DNA of 64,000 nucleotides from Motiliproteus sp. MSK22-1 (GCF_001968815.1 NZ_MIEQ01000021.1:54814-118813); one strand, 5' to 3'. Numbered from the stretch's first letter, positions 35,871-45,500 are shown. Numbers and translations are program-made. The notes: generated by a model from the letters alone, not told the origin.

Positions 35871-37094
35871 ATGTCTGATATTCCGCAGCTTCCTTCGCAG
35901 GCCCGCTATTATTCCCCGCAAGGGCCGCCTACCCCAACTCCGCAGCTGCCCTTCGCCAAGGGGGTCTTTAATATTCCTGTGCTATCGCCATCACCTAATA
36001 ACCCCAAACACCTCACAACTGCCATTGTATATTGCGAAGCAAACTTCGGTGCCATCGACGGCAAGACTGCTAACGGTCTAGTCCGACACTCAGAAAAATA
36101 CCAAATACTATCGGTCATTGACAGCGAGAAAGCGGGGCTGGATGCTGGTATGGTGCTTGACGGAGAGCCAAATGCTATCCCTGTCTGTCGGGATCTGGCC
36201 GATGCCTTATCTCGCACTGTTGAGATTCCCGATTTCTTTATCTTCGGCATGGCACCTTCCAGCGGCATGCTCTCGGTGGCCGAGCGGGGTCTGGTGCTCG
36301 ATGCCATTGACCTGGGTATGAATATTGTCAACGGCCTTCATGAGTTTCTGAACGACGACCCTGAATTTATCGCAGCGAGCCGTGCTAATCATGTGACGAT
36401 CCTTGATGTCCGAAAACCCCGAGCGAAGAAAGACCTGAGGATGTTCAGCGGCCGCATCAAAGAGGTGAGCTGCCCGCGTATTGCTGTGTTAGGTACAGAT
36501 TGCGCCATCGGTAAGCGCACCACGGCAACCGTTCTCACTCGGGCTCTGCGAGATCGCGGTATGAACGTGGTCATGGTCGGCACGGGCCAGACCGGTTTGA
36601 TCCAGGGAGCACGCTACGGTATTGCTCTCGATGCGGTGCCTTCGCAGTTTTGCGCAGGGGAGCTGGAAGCGATCATATTCGAGGCATTTGAAGCGGAACA
36701 GCCTGACCTGATTATCATCGAGGGCCAGGGTGCTCTCAGTCATCCTGCATTTTCAACGACTTCGTTTATCCTTCGGGGCAGCTGTCCTGACGGTGTCATC
36801 TTACAACATGCACCGGGCCGTGCCTTTCGCTGCGACTTTGACCGAATGGCCATGCCGCTGCCGGCTGACGAGATTAATCTGATCCAGACCTTTGCCGACA
36901 CCCAGGTCATCGGCTTGACCCTCAATCATGAAAATATGACCGATGCTGACGTCAGTATTGCCGTCGATGCCTATGAGCAAGAGCTAGGTATTCCAGCCAC
37001 TGATGCGCTGACCCGGTCGCCGGCGCGCCTCGTAGATATGGTACTCGAGGCATTCCCTGAACTGGGGGAAAAGCTGACCGCGTGTGCACTATGA
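35871..37094 (+). CDS. DUF1611 protein, DgcN-like D-glutamate N-acetyltransferase
   Basis: The 407-residue protein has the DUF1611 layout: an amino-terminal Rossmann-like part (about 40-190) and a P-loop-like carboxyl part with VLGTDCAIGKRTTATVLTRA (about 205-225), VMVGTGQTGLIQG and IIIEGQGALSHPAF (about 283-296). DUF1611 proteins in marine bacteria have been reported as DgcN, which acetylates D-glutamate in a catabolic route; which D-amino acid is used here is inference. GAGGTTCTTC precedes the ATG. It overlaps the racemase-like gene by four bases (ATGA). The pair is visibly GC-richer than the DNA on both sides. Confidence 0.75.
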   Translation: MSDIPQLPSQARYYSPQGPPTPTPQLPFAKGVFNIPVLSPSPNNPKHLTTAIVYCEANFGAIDGKTANGLVRHSEKYQILSVIDSEKAGLDAGMVLDGEPNAIPVCRDLADALSRTVEIPDFFIFGMAPSSGMLSVAERGLVLDAIDLGMNIVNGLHEFLNDDPEFIAASRANHVTILDVRKPRAKKDLRMFSGRIKEVSCPRIAVLGTDCAIGKRTTATVLTRALRDRGMNVVMVGTGQTGLIQGARYGIALDAVPSQFCAGELEAIIFEAFEAEQPDLIIIEGQGALSHPAFSTTSFILRGSCPDGVILQHAPGRAFRCDFDRMAMPLPADEINLIQTFADTQVIGLTLNHENMTDADVSIAVDAYEQELGIPATDALTRSPARLVDMVLEAFPELGEKLTACAL

Positions 37095-38155
37095 ACGCAC
37101 CACGCCTGGAAGTTGACCTCGACAAGATTCATCACAATGCCAAGATATTGGTCTCCCGGTTGGCTGCCTGCGGTATTTCGGTTACCGCGGTGATGAAATC
37201 AAGTCTCGGCTCTCCCGAGATCGCCCGCGCCGTCATGCGCGCAGGGGTGAGTATGATTGGCGACTCACGAATGGAGAACATCGAAGCGATGAGTCGCGCA
37301 GGCATCAATGCACCGATGATGCTGATTCGCTCACCGATGATCAGCGATGCTCATCGGGTCGTACGCTATGCCGACTTGAGCCTCAACAGTGAACTCGACG
37401 TTATCCGTCAACTCTCCTATGCGGCAAAAGCCGCCGGGAAACGGCACGGCGTCGTGCTGATGGTGGAGCTGGGTGATCTCCGTGAAGGGATTATGCCGGC
37501 CGACCTGGAGCAAAGCATCGCTTCAGTGCTGGATATGCCGAGCATCGAGCTAAAGGGGATTGGCGCCAATCTGGCATGCCATTGCGGCGTGTCGCCAGAC
37601 AGCCGCAATATGGATCAGTTGTCCGCGTTGACGCGCTCCATGGAAACTACTTTCGGCATAAGCCTGGAGATCGTGTCGGGTGGCAATTCAGCCAATCTAA
37701 ACTGGGGGTTCAGCGGTGCAGACACCGGTCGCATCAATAACCTTAGGTTGGGTGAATCGATTCTGCTGGGGTGTGAACCCCTGCATCGTCAGCCGATTGA
37801 AGGTCTCTATACCGATGCGATCACCCTGGTCGCCGAAGTGATCGAATCGAAGGTCAAACCATCGCAGCCCTGGGGAGAGATCGGCCAAAACGCGTTCGGT
37901 GAAAAAGTACCGATGGTTGACCGGGGTAACATCGCCCAGGCGATTCTGGCGATCGGTCGACAGGATGTAGATCCCGACGGTCTTGAGAGTCATCTGGGTA
38001 TCGATATTATCGGTGCCAGCAGTGATCATCTTATTATGGATTGCGGCGACCATTTCTTGCCGGTCGGCGCAGAAGTCAGGTTTCAACTCAATTACAGCGC
38101 CATGGTTCGTGCCATGACCTCACCTTTTGTTACTAAGGTTCTACGGGCATCTTGA
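37091..38155 (+). CDS. alanine/ornithine racemase-like PLP enzyme
   Basis: The 354-residue protein has the alanine-racemase barrel with VTAVMKSSLGSPEIARAVMRAG near residues 32-53, in which the lysine of AVMKS is the likely PLP lysine, then GDSRMENIEAM, VVLMVELGDLREGI and GGNSANLNW. It is closer to the fold-III ornithine/alanine racemase branch than to catabolic DadX. ATG 37091 overlaps the stop of the DUF1611 gene as ATGA; a GTG nine bases earlier is less likely. The pair suggests a racemase supplying or removing the D-amino acid handled by the DgcN-like enzyme. Substrate not known. Confidence 0.78.
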   Translation: MNAPRLEVDLDKIHHNAKILVSRLAACGISVTAVMKSSLGSPEIARAVMRAGVSMIGDSRMENIEAMSRAGINAPMMLIRSPMISDAHRVVRYADLSLNSELDVIRQLSYAAKAAGKRHGVVLMVELGDLREGIMPADLEQSIASVLDMPSIELKGIGANLACHCGVSPDSRNMDQLSALTRSMETTFGISLEIVSGGNSANLNWGFSGADTGRINNLRLGESILLGCEPLHRQPIEGLYTDAITLVAEVIESKVKPSQPWGEIGQNAFGEKVPMVDRGNIAQAILAIGRQDVDPDGLESHLGIDIIGASSDHLIMDCGDHFLPVGAEVRFQLNYSAMVRAMTSPFVTKVLRAS

Positions 38156-38598
38156 GCTTCATGCACGACTCAGAAGTGATGTTTTGTGTAGAAGACGGGA
38201 TTGATCCAAACTGTAGACGATTATGACCGCTTCAGAGAAGTTGAAAGAGAGGGGGTCTGTTATTGAGATGGTGGCAGCGGCTCTGCGTCCTGAAGTCGCA
38301 TATCTGTTGCTACAATCAAGGTATTAAAGATACCGGGGTGTCATCGGCGGGGGCTGTCTTTATTCTACTTGTCTGGTTTATTCCCTGGAAATCCAATTAG
38401 AAGAAAATAGTGTTGACTCTAAGCTGGTTTCGTATAAGCTTAGCTTAGCTTGAAAGTACATCTAAATATTTATGCACTCCTTTTCGATCTCCTATCTCTA
38501 GCAGTTCGTCCTGTTTTTCATAAGTAATATCTTTACTTCCAATCAAAATGGGTCTTATCAAAGACCGTAATTACTCTTGAATAAACAGGATACAATAT
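38156..38598. other. 443-bp intergenic region upstream of the csp gene
   Basis: No gene was found. The right part is AT-rich and should hold the csp promoter and a long 5' leader of the kind usual for cold-shock genes. AAGCTTAGCTTAGCTT near 38438-38453 is a short run of the repeated unit TTAGC. Nothing else stood out. Confidence 0.5.
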
Positions 38599-38802
38599 AT
38601 GTCTACTACTGGTACCGTTAAGTGGTTCAACGAAGCTAAAGGTTTTGGTTTTATCGAGCAGGAGTCTGGTCCAGACGTTTTTGCTCATTTTAGTGCTATT
38701 TCTGGTTCGGGTTTTAAAACCTTAACTGAAGGCCAAAGAGTTCAGTTCGCTGTTACTCAGGGGCAGAAAGGCCCTCAGGCAGAGAACATCGAAGCTATCT
38801 AA
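38599..38802 (+). CDS. CspA-family cold-shock protein
   Basis: The 67-residue protein is a single cold-shock domain with RNP1 KGFGFIEQ and RNP2 DVFAHFSAI, the RNA-binding strands of the beta-barrel, in a family of normal length (about 65-70). It acts as an RNA chaperone. It is a single-gene unit with a long AT-rich leader and a strong terminator shared with the convergent LysR gene. Which Csp paralogue it is, and whether it is cold-induced, cannot be told. Confidence 0.94.
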   Translation: MSTTGTVKWFNEAKGFGFIEQESGPDVFAHFSAISGSGFKTLTEGQRVQFAVTQGQKGPQAENIEAI

Positions 38803-38880
38803 TGATTTGACCGTTACCTGGCCTGCTGAGAATTAAATACAGGTCAGATCTCTGGTCTTGATAAGCTGAGAAATCAAAAA

Positions 38881-38911
38881 AAGCAGAACCGAAAGGTTCT
38901 GCTTTTTTTTT
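38881..38911. terminator. bidirectional terminator between csp and LysR
   Basis: AAGCAGAACC (38881-38890), tetraloop GAAA, GGTTCTGCTT (38895-38904), then T residues to 38911, with an A tract on the left side. It can stop both the csp transcript and the convergent LysR transcript. Confidence 0.9.
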
Positions 38912-38919
38912 GCCGGGTT

Positions 38920-39828
38920 CTATAAAACCAGACTCAATTCATCAGCAATAAAATCAAAGACTCTGCGAACCCTCAGGTTGGTTCGTAGTTCTTGATGGCA
39001 TACCAACCAAACAGGCAGTTGCATAACCGGACCCATGTGTTCAAATGCACGAACAAGGCTTGGTTCTTGATCGCCCATCTGTTCAGGAAAGAAAATCACA
39101 CCCAGGCCTTCCTTGCACAGTCCCAATTGTAATAGCTGAAATGAAGTCATCAGTTGAAAGTTCTGTTTCGATAGCTGCCAACCTTGTTGGCTGAGTACAT
39201 CTGATACTGAGGTACTTCGATCAAAACCAATGATCTGAATCTCCGTAAGTTCAGAAAAATCTGAGAATACTGGTAGTTGCGCCAGGTACTCTTGCGTTCC
39301 ATAAAGCCAGATAACTTCTTCCCCTAGTTTTTTGGCGATCAAATCATTCTGTGTTGGGCGAAAACTCCGAATTGCTATATCTGCTTCTCGTCGTTTGAGA
39401 TCGCTGGGTTCGTTAGTCACAATCACTTCAATATCAATACCCGGTTCTTCTCGCCGTAATTTCGCGATAATTTTTGGTAACCGAAATGCTGCATCTAGCT
39501 CTCCGGCAGAAACAATCACAGAGCCTTCAATCTGTTGAGATTGTCCGGTCGCAGCTAATGAAAATTGCAGAGCGGCGTTACCCATTGAACGTGCGTGTTC
39601 TAATAATTCCATTCCACTGCCAGTCAAGACTAGACGCTGCCCAACTCGCTCAAATAACCTGATACCCACCTCGGCTTCCAGCGCCGCAACCTGGCGACTG
39701 AGTGTCGGTTGTGTCATGCCCAATGCCTTTGCTGCCGCTGATAGAGTTCCTTCTTCTGCGGTAACTAAAAATGCGCGAGTGTGGTTCCAATCGAAGTTTA
39801 CAGAAGCCCAGTTCATACAAATATGCAT
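38920..39828 (-). CDS. LysR-family transcriptional regulator
   Basis: The 302-residue protein has a LysR helix-turn-helix (NWDWNHTRAFLVTAEEGT-like start; SAAAKALGMTQPTLSRQVAALE) and an effector domain with GSVIVSAGELDAAFRLPKI at about 107-125. An internal ATG four residues in (39816) is an alternative start. It is divergent from the NAD(P)-binding protein gene with 85 bp between, a typical regulator-target pair. Confidence 0.84.
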   Translation of the reverse strand: MHICMNWASVNFDWNHTRAFLVTAEEGTLSAAAKALGMTQPTLSRQVAALEAEVGIRLFERVGQRLVLTGSGMELLEHARSMGNAALQFSLAATGQSQQIEGSVIVSAGELDAAFRLPKIIAKLRREEPGIDIEVIVTNEPSDLKRREADIAIRSFRPTQNDLIAKKLGEEVIWLYGTQEYLAQLPVFSDFSELTEIQIIGFDRSTSVSDVLSQQGWQLSKQNFQLMTSFQLLQLGLCKEGLGVIFFPEQMGDQEPSLVRAFEHMGPVMQLPVWLVCHQELRTNLRVRRVFDFIADELSLVL

Positions 39829-39913
39829 ACCTGTTATGCGATGTTACTGATATTTATTTTAATATTGTATAAGTATAGTGATTGCCAATGAATTGATATT
39901 TGAAGAACAGCCT

Positions 39914-40639
39914 ATGACTACTCTCGTTGTTGGAGCAACTGGGGCAACCGGTCGCTTATTGGTCAAGCAATTACTTGCTCAAGGAGAAAAGGTAAAAATT
40001 ATCGTCCGCTCAGTCGATGATTTGTCGGATCTCATAAAGAAAAATGATCAGTTAATAATGACTGAGGCCAGCCTATTGGAAATGACCGATGCTGAACTCT
40101 TTGAGCAAGTTCAAGGATGTCGTGCAGTGGCTTCATGCCTGGGTCACAATTTAACCTTTAAAGGAATGTTTGGTCAGCCTCGACGTTTAGTAACCGATGC
40201 GGTTCAACGCTTATGCTGTGCCATTGAGAAAACAACAGCTGAGGTTCCGGTAAAGTTTATTTTGATGAATACCACCGGCAATCAGAATACGCTGGCGGGT
40301 GAAAAAGTGTCTTCAGCACAATCCATTGTTGTTGGATTGATCAGGCACTTGTTACCACCGCATGCGGATAATGAGACAGCTGCTGCATACTTGCAATCGA
40401 GTTTCGGAACTCATCAAAAGCGCATTGAATGGGTTGCCGTTAGGCCTGATAGCCTGATCAACGAAGAATCAGTCACTGATTATGATGTCTATGCATCCCC
40501 CATTCGCAGTGCCATTTTTGATGCCGGTAAAACGAGCCGAATCAATGTAGCCCACTTCATCTCGCAGTTGATCATTAACGATAACACTTGGGAAAAATGG
40601 AAACGCCAAATGCCTGTGATTTACAATGCTGCTTGTTGA
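39914..40639 (+). CDS. NAD(P)-binding (atypical SDR) protein
   Basis: The 241-residue protein starts at ATG 39914 after GAAGAACAG; the frame opens 12 residues earlier without a ribosome site. The Rossmann motif GATGATGRLL (about residues 6-15) is followed by SLLEMTDAELFEQVQGC and ASCLGHNLTFKGMFG, and the rest fits NmrA/SDR-a5-type proteins that lack the full catalytic Tyr-x3-Lys set. Family members act as redox sensors or reductases. The divergent LysR gene is its probable regulator. Confidence 0.8.
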   Translation: MTTLVVGATGATGRLLVKQLLAQGEKVKIIVRSVDDLSDLIKKNDQLIMTEASLLEMTDAELFEQVQGCRAVASCLGHNLTFKGMFGQPRRLVTDAVQRLCCAIEKTTAEVPVKFILMNTTGNQNTLAGEKVSSAQSIVVGLIRHLLPPHADNETAAAYLQSSFGTHQKRIEWVAVRPDSLINEESVTDYDVYASPIRSAIFDAGKTSRINVAHFISQLIINDNTWEKWKRQMPVIYNAAC

Positions 40640-40735
40640 TGCTGATAAGAATACTGTGGGTTCTTAACCTGATAAACCATCAGCGCTGTCGTCCATCGAC
40701 AAGAACATGGGTAACATTATCAAGACTAAAAGCTG

Positions 40736-42037
40736 TTAAACCGGATTTAGAGGCTCGAACAACGGTTGAATAGTCCAGTCGGTTTCAACGTTCATCAGTG
40801 CGGCCAGGGTCGGCGCCACTTGTCCCGCCAGGCCTAAACTGACACTTCCCTTCGGTACTCTTGGGCCGGCAAAGATACAGAAACGATAATCTGCTTCGGT
40901 GCCGGGCCGCATTCCATGGTTGGACTGGTATTTGGACTGGCCAGTGGTTTTTCCGCTGCTGTTGGCGTCTCTTTCAAAGCTCAGTAGCTTACCTGCCGGG
41001 GGGGCAAATACCAGCAGCTCTCGTCGTCGGTCTTCTGGAAGAAAGTCATTACACCAGGGCTCTATACCCACCTCTGCCAGTGTTGCGGTAACCTGTTGTT
41101 CTTCGTTTACCGATCTTGGGGCTACCAAGAGCATACCTCCTTCGCTGGACCAGCGAGTCCCCTCCGGTAGTAACCGGTCACAATAGATTGCGTCCGGCAT
41201 GGGGCTATGCCCATGATCGCTCATGATGGCCAGGTTGTAGCTATCCAGTTGCCCTCCTTGACGCAATCGTTCCAGTAGCGTTCCTACCTGGGCATCGGCG
41301 GTGCGCAAAGACCATTCAGCCATGGAGTGCTCGGCTCCATAGGCATGAAGGTAATAATCGGTAATACCTATTTCCAGCAGGATTAAATCAGGGGATTGTT
41401 CAGAGTTAGCTAAACCTGCAGCAATATCCATCAGTTGCTGGTCCGCGAGCATGCCTAATGAAAGCCTGGTCGTACTATCCGGGGTAGAGTTCTCTGAAGG
41501 AGAGCCATCAGTAGCATGCTCACCGAAAGGGTTAACGACCTGAGTTGAAACTCCAGCCGATTTTAAAGCTTCAATTCGACGATCGGGATCAAGTTCGCGT
41601 CCTTCCATTGTCCACTGTATGTCTGTTGGATGCGGGGATTCTCCTCGCGCACGGTTCATCACATCGTCCACCCACCAGGGGTTGTGATAAACATTACAAT
41701 CCTCAGGGCGGACCATGCCGTAACCAATCCCTGCTACATCTCGTCCGGCGGCCTTGGCAAAACCGGCGATGGTGGGGGTACGAACATCGTAGGCTGTTGA
41801 CCAGCGAAACTCCTTACCATCCCAAATCTTGTTGCCGTAGACGCCGTGATCAGCAGCGGGACGACCGACAATCATTGAGGTGCGTCCAGGGAATGAAGTA
41901 CCGCAGACCTCTGGCGTCAATGCTTGAACTTGCATGCCTTGTCTGGACAGCGCATCCAAATGTGGCATCCAGGAGCGACGTTGCTCAAATAGCTGGGCAC
42001 TGATGCCGTCGATCATAATCAGGATAAGTTTGTTCAT
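40736..42037 (-). CDS. alkaline-phosphatase-superfamily phosphodiesterase (NPP type)
   Basis: Start at ATG 42037 (MNKLILIMIDGISAQLFEQ) after GAGAAACACC; the frame opens 28 residues earlier but that part has no signal or ribosome site. The 433-residue protein has the metal/nucleophile segment GTSFPGRTSMIVGRPAADHG (about residues 48-67, Thr as the likely nucleophile), DGISAQLF at the first metal aspartate and MSDHGHSPMPD (about 241-251) with metal ligands. It resembles nucleotide pyrophosphatase/phosphodiesterases. There is no signal peptide, so it acts in the cytoplasm. It follows a PhoA-type gene on the same strand, 169 bp apart, next to the choline cluster. Confidence 0.8.
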   Translation of the reverse strand: MNKLILIMIDGISAQLFEQRRSWMPHLDALSRQGMQVQALTPEVCGTSFPGRTSMIVGRPAADHGVYGNKIWDGKEFRWSTAYDVRTPTIAGFAKAAGRDVAGIGYGMVRPEDCNVYHNPWWVDDVMNRARGESPHPTDIQWTMEGRELDPDRRIEALKSAGVSTQVVNPFGEHATDGSPSENSTPDSTTRLSLGMLADQQLMDIAAGLANSEQSPDLILLEIGITDYYLHAYGAEHSMAEWSLRTADAQVGTLLERLRQGGQLDSYNLAIMSDHGHSPMPDAIYCDRLLPEGTRWSSEGGMLLVAPRSVNEEQQVTATLAEVGIEPWCNDFLPEDRRRELLVFAPPAGKLLSFERDANSSGKTTGQSKYQSNHGMRPGTEADYRFCIFAGPRVPKGSVSLGLAGQVAPTLAALMNVETDWTIQPLFEPLNPV

Positions 42038-42206
42038 AGGGTGTTTCTCTGGTCCAGCACTGGCTTGTCTTGATTTGTGAATGGTTTTAATAACAAATAG
42101 CTGCCCGGTCCGACGTAGCACCGGGCGGTATTGTGAGTTTTATTGTTCCGTATTTTATCCCGGCGGCTGTTATTTGTTGTCTCGCTTTGCCTCTATGTCC
42201 TTTGTC

Positions 42207-43796
42207 TTAGCGCAGTGCCTTGATAACGAAGTTTGCCCAGTCTGTCGTGTGTATCAAACCATTGAATTGACTCGTGACAGAATCGGGCCCCCAGGCGATC
42301 ACCGGGACCGGTGTACTGGTGTGGGTACCAGTAGCCCAAACGGTATTCTGTTGCTTTCCAACCACCGTTGCCAGCAAGTTATGTCGTACTTCAGAGCCGT
42401 AAACAAAAAACTCTTTATATTCATTTACTTTAGGGAAGGTCTTTGCGCTCAGGTAACCGTGTCCTTCGACAAAATACTCGTTGTCCTCAGTTTCCAGTAC
42501 TCTGGCTGCTTCCGCTTCTGAAATGTCAAAACTGGTATGCTGATTGACCAGTTTGGCCAGCGCCGCCGGGGTTTGATCTGCCGTTGCCAGGCTGTCAAAT
42601 TTGCCGAAAATATCGACATAAGAAGCAGACTGCTGATAGATTCTGTCGAGAGTGTTGAAGTTGCCAAAATTATAGTTAGGTTTAAATTGAGTCCCCTCAA
42701 ACACTTTGCCCGGCAGATCTCGACCTTCCGGTAAACTGTTGCGGGAGTAGCTAAAACCAAAGCCACCGGTTTCATGGTCAGCCGTTACCACAATCAGGGT
42801 ATCGTCCCGGCCTTTGGCCCATTCATGCAGATATTCGACGACACCGTCCATTTTTAGCATTTCGTGCAGCATATAGCCGGTATCATTGTCATGAGCAGCC
42901 CAATCAATCAAACCTGATTCCACCATCAGGAAGAACCCTTTATCGTTTTTCTCCAATATAGATATGGCTTTCTGGGCCATTTCTTTCAATGTGGGCGTGG
43001 TACGCTCAGGATCTTGGCGGTTGAGGCTCTCTTCTATACCGTTAAGGGTCTGGGAATAGGCGAACAGGCCCAGTAGCTTGTCACCACTGGCGGCTTCCAG
43101 TTGATTTCTGGTAAAGGCTAGCTGGTAACCCAAGCCGCTGGCTTCCCCTAACAGATTACGTTCATCTTTGCGTTTTGATTTGATGCGTACAGCGCCATCT
43201 GTAAGCCTGGTGAGCTGAGCATGGACATCGCCCGTCTTATCATTGGCTCCTTGGGGTATCCAGTGCCGTAAACCTCCACCGAGCATGACATCAACGTCAT
43301 TGTTAAGCATATCAACAGCGATAGCGTTTTCTTTGGAACGGTGAGTCTGGTGTGCGGCAAAACCAGCGGGTGTGGCGTGAGTGACACGGGTGTCGCTGAT
43401 CAGGCCGGTGGCTTTACCCATTTTCTCAGCGATTTCCAGCATGGTTTCTGTGGCATGACCATCCTGGTCGGCGCCTATCATTTCAGATCCGGACATTTTG
43501 CCACTGGCAAACTGGGTGGCAGAGGCGGCAGAGTCTGTAACCAGGACGTTAGCGGCATCGGTATAGGCCAGTCCAAGCACACCGTCTTTGGCTAATTTTT
43601 CCCAGGCACTTTCACGGTTTTTGTCCTTGTAGATTGAATTGGGCGCATGTTTTACGTAACTGTTCAGTAGGCCTACTTGTTGCGGTCCCATACCGTCGCC
43701 GATCACAACGATGACGTTTTTTATCTCTCCTGCATAGGCACCAGTGGCCGACAGTGCTGCCGCTCCCAGTGTTATTGCCCAATGTCGTAAAGCCAT
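42207..43796 (-). CDS. PhoA-type alkaline phosphatase
   Basis: Start at ATG 43796 after GAGGAACAG; earlier in-frame codons lack a signal. The 529-residue protein has a signal peptide (WAITLGAAALSATGAYA, cleavage near AYA-GE), the first metal site VVIGDGMGPQQVG (about 29-41), the serine nucleophile segment VTDSAASATQFASGK (about 85-99) and the metal-site TADHETGGFGFS (about 338-349). It is a periplasmic phosphomonoesterase. Its place beside the choline uptake genes suggests it may free choline or other alcohols from their phosphates, but it may simply serve phosphate supply. Confidence 0.9.
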   Translation of the reverse strand: MALRHWAITLGAAALSATGAYAGEIKNVIVVIGDGMGPQQVGLLNSYVKHAPNSIYKDKNRESAWEKLAKDGVLGLAYTDAANVLVTDSAASATQFASGKMSGSEMIGADQDGHATETMLEIAEKMGKATGLISDTRVTHATPAGFAAHQTHRSKENAIAVDMLNNDVDVMLGGGLRHWIPQGANDKTGDVHAQLTRLTDGAVRIKSKRKDERNLLGEASGLGYQLAFTRNQLEAASGDKLLGLFAYSQTLNGIEESLNRQDPERTTPTLKEMAQKAISILEKNDKGFFLMVESGLIDWAAHDNDTGYMLHEMLKMDGVVEYLHEWAKGRDDTLIVVTADHETGGFGFSYSRNSLPEGRDLPGKVFEGTQFKPNYNFGNFNTLDRIYQQSASYVDIFGKFDSLATADQTPAALAKLVNQHTSFDISEAEAARVLETEDNEYFVEGHGYLSAKTFPKVNEYKEFFVYGSEVRHNLLATVVGKQQNTVWATGTHTSTPVPVIAWGPDSVTSQFNGLIHTTDWANFVIKALR

Positions 43797-44101
43797 AATC
43801 TGTTCCTCATTTTTATTGTTGTATAAGTGCTGTTCGCATTTGCGTGAAGTCACTCAATATCGCTAACTGTTCTCATTGGTGATCGTTTTTACGTAACTGC
43901 TCGGAGCAGGATGTTTGAGGAACATCATGGCAAACTGGTGGCCTAAAAAAAATGGAGTATTTCACAGTGTTATGATTAGAAAATCTAATTAATGAATTTT
44001 AAGGTTGAGTGTTTAATGGAATAGAAAGTCCTGGGTTTTATTGTTATCTCGTTGATTTTATTTATTGATATACTTTTTATATCTGGTCTTTAATTATTAC
44101 T

Positions 44102-44139
44102 ATCATATATTCTAATAGTTAGTTATTAGAATATATGAT
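44102..44139. repeat. perfect inverted repeat, 15-bp arms
   Basis: ATCATATATTCTAAT (44102-44116) and ATTAGAATATATGAT (44125-44139) are perfect inverted copies around an 8-base loop. There is no T tract on either side, so it is not a standard terminator; it may be a protein-binding palindrome or a stable RNA hairpin. Confidence 0.6.
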
Positions 44140-44243
44140 GATCAGAGGCGTTTTATAATTGTTAAGCTGTCTTTTATAAGGCTTGTGATAAGGGCTGTGC
44201 TTTAAAGCCCCGCAGGCTTAAAACAACTTGAGGTCGACGTAGA

Positions 44244-44270
44244 CGACAGCCTCTTAAGGAGGCTGCCGTT
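44244..44270 (-). repeat. hairpin downstream of choV
   Basis: ACGGCAGCCTC and GAGGCTGTCGT (minus strand) pair over 11 positions with one G-U around CTTAA, 35 bases after the choV stop codon. No T tract follows, so it may stabilise the 3' end or stop transcription with Rho. Confidence 0.5.
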
Positions 44271-44304
44271 GTTAAGTTATTGATACTAAAATAACAGATG
44301 GTTT

Positions 44305-45498
44305 TTAAGCAGCATCCGCAGTGAAGTGTTTTCCTAGCAGTGCATGATAGAAATCCTTATCCGAGAGAATACCGACCAGGCTGTCACTTTCATTCAGCAA
44401 AACCGGATGGCCGGTACGATAGCGAATTTCAATAGCTTTTCGCATCGATATGTCCGGAGTTGCCATTACCAGAGTATCTTCCCTCAGTTGGTTGATATCT
44501 TCTCCTTCCTGCCAATGATGCAGTTGAATGACCTGGCCCTGACGGCTGGCAGATACGACCTGGCCATGAGCATCGGTGCTGACACAGGTATTGTCGTTGC
44601 GATTCAGTACCAGCATGTCCTCCAATCTTTCCAGTTGATGGACTCCCGTCATCAGCGAACGACCACGTAGTACGTTCAGTGGATTGGTGTGGGCAACAAA
44701 GTCTTCTACATAAGCATTACAGGGATTCAGAACAATATCTTCCGGTTTTCCATGTTGAATGATTCGAGCCGATTCCATGATTGCGATATTGGTACCGATC
44801 TTCAGTGCTTCATCCAGATCATGACTAACAAACACAATGGTCTTTTTCAGATTGTTTTGCAGCTCAATCAATTCATCCTGTAGTTGCGAGCGAATCAATG
44901 GGTCCAGGGCTGAAAAAGGCTCATCCATGAGCAATATGTCGCTATCCATGGCAAATGCACGCGCGAGACCTACACGTTGCTGCATGCCACCAGACAACTC
45001 ATGCGGTAGTTTGTCGTGCCATTGATCAAGGCCTACCATTTCCAGTTGTACCATCGCTTTTTTTCGGCGATCTTTCTTACTCATCCCCTGCATTTCCAAG
45101 CCAAAGGCCACGTTATCCATTACGCTAAGCCAAGGCATCAGGGCAAAATTCTGGAATACCATTGAAGCGCGATGGGTGCGCAAGTGCAGTAGTGTGGCGG
45201 CATTGCAGCTGGCTACATCAACCATCTGCTCACCATCCCGCACCAGCAATTGTCCTCGACTAACCGTATTCAGTCCATTGATAGCCCGCAGCAGGCTGGA
45301 CTTGCCTGAGCCAGACAGTCCCATCAATACGCAGATTTCACCCTGCTTAACTTCAATGTTAGCGTTCTGAACGCCGACAACATCACCAGTCTGTTCAATA
45401 ATTTCCTGTCGGCTTTTACCCTGATCCAGTAGCTCAAGGCTACGTCGAACGTTTTTACCAAAAACAACGTCCAAATCTCGAATGCTGACTGCTGGCAT
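44305..45498 (-). CDS. choV: choline/betaine ABC transporter ATPase
   Basis: The 397-residue protein has Walker A GLSGSGKSS (about 59-67), signature LSGGMQQRVGLARAF (about 165-179), Walker B ILLMDEPFSALD (about 186-197) and an H-loop SHDLDEAL, then a CBS-like carboxyl domain (about 290-395) as in ProV-type proteins that gate uptake by ionic strength. The domain is shortened. The gene follows choW by two bases and choX precedes that. It drives choline import into the cytoplasm for BetA and BetB. Confidence 0.91.
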   Translation of the reverse strand: MPAVSIRDLDVVFGKNVRRSLELLDQGKSRQEIIEQTGDVVGVQNANIEVKQGEICVLMGLSGSGKSSLLRAINGLNTVSRGQLLVRDGEQMVDVASCNAATLLHLRTHRASMVFQNFALMPWLSVMDNVAFGLEMQGMSKKDRRKKAMVQLEMVGLDQWHDKLPHELSGGMQQRVGLARAFAMDSDILLMDEPFSALDPLIRSQLQDELIELQNNLKKTIVFVSHDLDEALKIGTNIAIMESARIIQHGKPEDIVLNPCNAYVEDFVAHTNPLNVLRGRSLMTGVHQLERLEDMLVLNRNDNTCVSTDAHGQVVSASRQGQVIQLHHWQEGEDINQLREDTLVMATPDISMRKAIEIRYRTGHPVLLNESDSLVGILSDKDFYHALLGKHFTADAA

Positions 45499-45500
45499 GA

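Larger units (their letters stand above)
43797..44304. other. 508-bp AT-rich intergenic region with two hairpins
   Basis: No gene was found. It contains a 15-bp AT-rich perfect stem (44102-44139) and a GC-richer stem (44244-44270) between the end of the choVWX operon and the phoA-type gene promoter. Both genes read away to the left, so the promoter of the phosphatase gene is expected in the left part of the region. Confidence 0.5.
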
